Source: Brienomyrus brachyistius
Lineage: Eukaryota; Chordata; Actinopteri; Osteoglossiformes; Mormyridae
Direction of reading: 5' to 3'
Assembly (NCBI RefSeq): GCF_023856365.1
Contig: NW_026042415.1
Span: forward strand, 62,001-126,000
DNA length: 64,000 nucleotides
Every line of letters begins with the position of its first letter. Within the stretch, counting starts at the first letter, position 1. Both the position numbers and the translations under genes were made by a program. Positions 61,770 through 64,000 of this stretch are shown piece by piece. The notes under the pieces are model-generated. The model saw only the letters and a list, made by a program, of their open reading frames with translations, searched no databases and was not told the DNA's origin.

Positions 61770-64000
61770 GTAAGTCCACACCCTTCCTTCAATTTTAGGA
61801 GTTTAAGAGAAGTTAATTGCAATTTCTTTAAGTTTTTGATTCTGATTCCCTGGCTTAACACCTGGCAGTATGTGTCAGAACTGCTAGGTAAATAAGACAC
61901 TGCTGCCTGTATTCATGACAGAGCCACCTAGATTATGGGAGGTTCTGGTTCTGGTTAGGTAACGCCTCTGTGTGAAGGGGGGTGGGCTACTTGCTGGGAG
62001 GTCTATAATCTCGGGTGGCAGGTCTCTGCTTGTGGCGTTGCCGTCTGGCCAGCACTAATTCTGCACCCTGGAGCTCTCATATGCACTGGTTGGTGTGTGA
62101 CAGCCATAGCCGCTCCCAGAGCATGTTCCTGCACACTCACTGCATGGGGAGCCCCTTCGGGTCAGGGTCCGGCGCGGCAGCACAGTGCAGCTCGCTGCAC
62201 AACTTGACTCAGCCAGTGATTTTGACTCTGAAGCTCTTTCCACTTTTTAGTCCATATTTTCCACTCTCTGCCCCTCCTTCCCCCCCGATCACCCCCAGAA
62301 GTAGCTGTGAACTGAACCCTTGCAAAACAGCATCTGAGAGGCAGTTTTCCAATTGGGCGATGCTAGTGATGTATTCATATCTAGCTCCATTGAATATCAA
62401 TGCTAGCAGTGCACTCGTATCTGACTCCAGCTGTTCCGCAGCTGGAGCTGTAATCATGCAATTTGGTTCGTGAAATTTTGGTGCCATTGCATGCCCAGGT
62501 GTTGGAGCTCTTCCGGATTGCTGTTTTTGCACGTCTTTTGGTTTTACCATCATTCTACTATATTCTAGCATGATCTTTTAACGGTCTCATGGTTTCGACT
62601 GCCTGTAGATCCTTATAATAGCAAACGTGTGGGGGGGGAGGGGTGTGGATGCTGGGGGGGGGGGGGGGGGCAGCCACGTAGAGCTGCAGTTGGACCTGAG
62701 CCGTCCGCCAGGGGTTGGGACAGATTTTACTTTTGCCCACGCTGACCTTAGACCCCGTGATGTCGCGATAGGTTGCCCAGCCCCCCCTCAAATCACGGAG
62801 ACTGGCAGCCGCCGTCTCAGCCCACCCTTCCCAGGATGGATGCTGGTAGTGTGGTTTTCTCCTGGATCTTATCCGATGGCCTGCAGTCTCCACCTCGGTG
62901 CCAGGCCTGGTGCCACTGCTACTGGTTTTGCTTCTAGGTTGTTTTCAGTCACATTCTAGCAACGTGGGCCTGACGTCCCTTTGGCGGTAATGAAGCGAGC
63001 TGTACTTCTTACCTAATCATTCATGCTCATAATCTTTACTTTTGTGGCAAACCCTGTACTCTGATCATACATACTTTAGTGTGAATTATTTTTATTCATT
63101 TTTCAGTGATTTTTGGTTGGCTGTGGGTGGGGGGGTCTGGGGTGGCAATGGGGAATCTGCATCTTTCTGAACTAACTGCTCGCCGGTAGTGCCTGGATTA
63201 ACGGCATTCCTGACCTCCATCCCAGCCTGTTGTGCGTCAGTCTCTCTCTCTCTCTGCCTGACTGTGTTCTCTCTGCACCAAATATCACTCTTAGTTCCTA
63301 ACAAACTTTTTTACGCTCTTAGACTTTCGAACCTGATTCTCTCATGGACCTCGGACGGGTGGGGGTCTGTAACCTGGCCGGCTGCTCTGCCGCATGCCTT
63401 CCTGAGCATGCCGGGGGGGGGGGAGCAGTGTTTAACCAAAGCTAAACTGGGAAGAAGAGCTCTGTGATTAAATACTGGGGGGAGGGAACCTCAGAAGCGG
63501 AGTAATACGAGTGCCCCCTCCCTGTTGATTTTTTTATTATTTAAAATCATGACATGTTTTGCTTATGCAATCAATATGCAAAACTTGGAACTGCATTAAC
63601 CTTGCGACAAAATGCTTTATTCAGACTGAGAAACCATCGCATATGTTGCCGTCGCAAATAATGATGCAGCTTGGATGAGAACTAAGCAGATTGTCGAAAA
63701 GATTCATATATTCAGATTCAGATAATAAATGTAACAAAAACCTATGCAAATGACTTGCGTGTATATCAGCCCGAACTGAGACACATGCGACATGCTGCGC
63801 GGCTGGTATACACACCCCTTTTATTTTTGCTTGAGATGCACAGACTATTGATGAGGTCATTGATCTTTTGCTTGAATTAAGTAGTGCTTTAATGTTCAGG
63901 TAAACTTGCTAGTTTACTAATCGGAGATGTTGCATTTTAAACTTTAAAAGGCTGTTAAATTTCACATCACTTGATCTGCTTTTAAGCTGCCTAAAAATCA
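61770..64000 (+). other. kif1b: kif1b intron, continuing past the window
   Basis: No further exon was recognised. It contains G-runs near 62655 and 63414 and a short TC microsatellite at 63240. The frames open here are short and unsupported. Confidence 0.6.

Overview
The window is eukaryotic and most likely from a ray-finned (teleost-type) fish. It has GT-AG introns of up to 14 kb, vertebrate-specific genes (nmnat1, rbp7, kif1b), and repeats typical of fish genomes: a tRNA-derived SINE, L2- and RTE-type LINEs, a Ty3/Gypsy-like solo LTR, many minisatellites and poly-C runs. The order nmnat1 - rbp7 - kif1b, all on the plus strand, matches the conserved vertebrate block on human 1p36.22. ube4b, which lies between RBP7 and KIF1B in human, was not recognised here.

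Layout. Positions 1-7771 hold a head-to-tail array of about 1.65-kb units, each carrying the exon set of nmnat1 (NMN adenylyltransferase, nuclear NAD synthesis). Every unit junction fuses a terminal exon truncated after RYLL to the 3' end of exon 1, which has lost the A of its ATG. A normal C-terminal tail survives only at the 3' end of the last, internally deleted unit. Decayed nmnat1 pieces continue to about 8245. An RTE-like LINE fragment (about 8655-9280), a solo LTR with a CTTT target duplication (10740-11434) and a 180-bp palindrome (12479-12660) follow. rbp7 occupies 13330-14895 as a complete four-exon, 135-codon gene. A 5'-truncated L2 LINE with a long open ORF2 lies in reverse at 17443-20612. 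A gene-free interval with a SINE (24245) leads to GC-rich, promoter-like sequence (27.7-29.4 kb).

kif1b (kinesin-3 motor) starts at ATG 30267 and runs off the window. Twenty-one coding exons were placed by splice sites, phase and protein similarity. They give 705 in-frame codons covering the motor domain, K-loop, neck, FHA domain and first coiled coils. Three exons look like frame-preserving cassettes: an 18-nt microexon before the K-loop, a 42-nt exon after the neck, and a new candidate 63-nt exon ending in the same FSPKK motif as the exon before it. The introns are crowded with minisatellites. One 43-bp repeat contains the end of exon 15 and its splice donor, giving 11 tandem identical donor sites.

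The three host genes serve separate functions (NAD synthesis, retinol binding, axonal vesicle transport) and are neighbours by ancient synteny, not as an operon. The most unusual structures are the nmnat1 array with its exon-fusing junctions and 19-nt intron-like insert, and the splice-donor minisatellite in kif1b.
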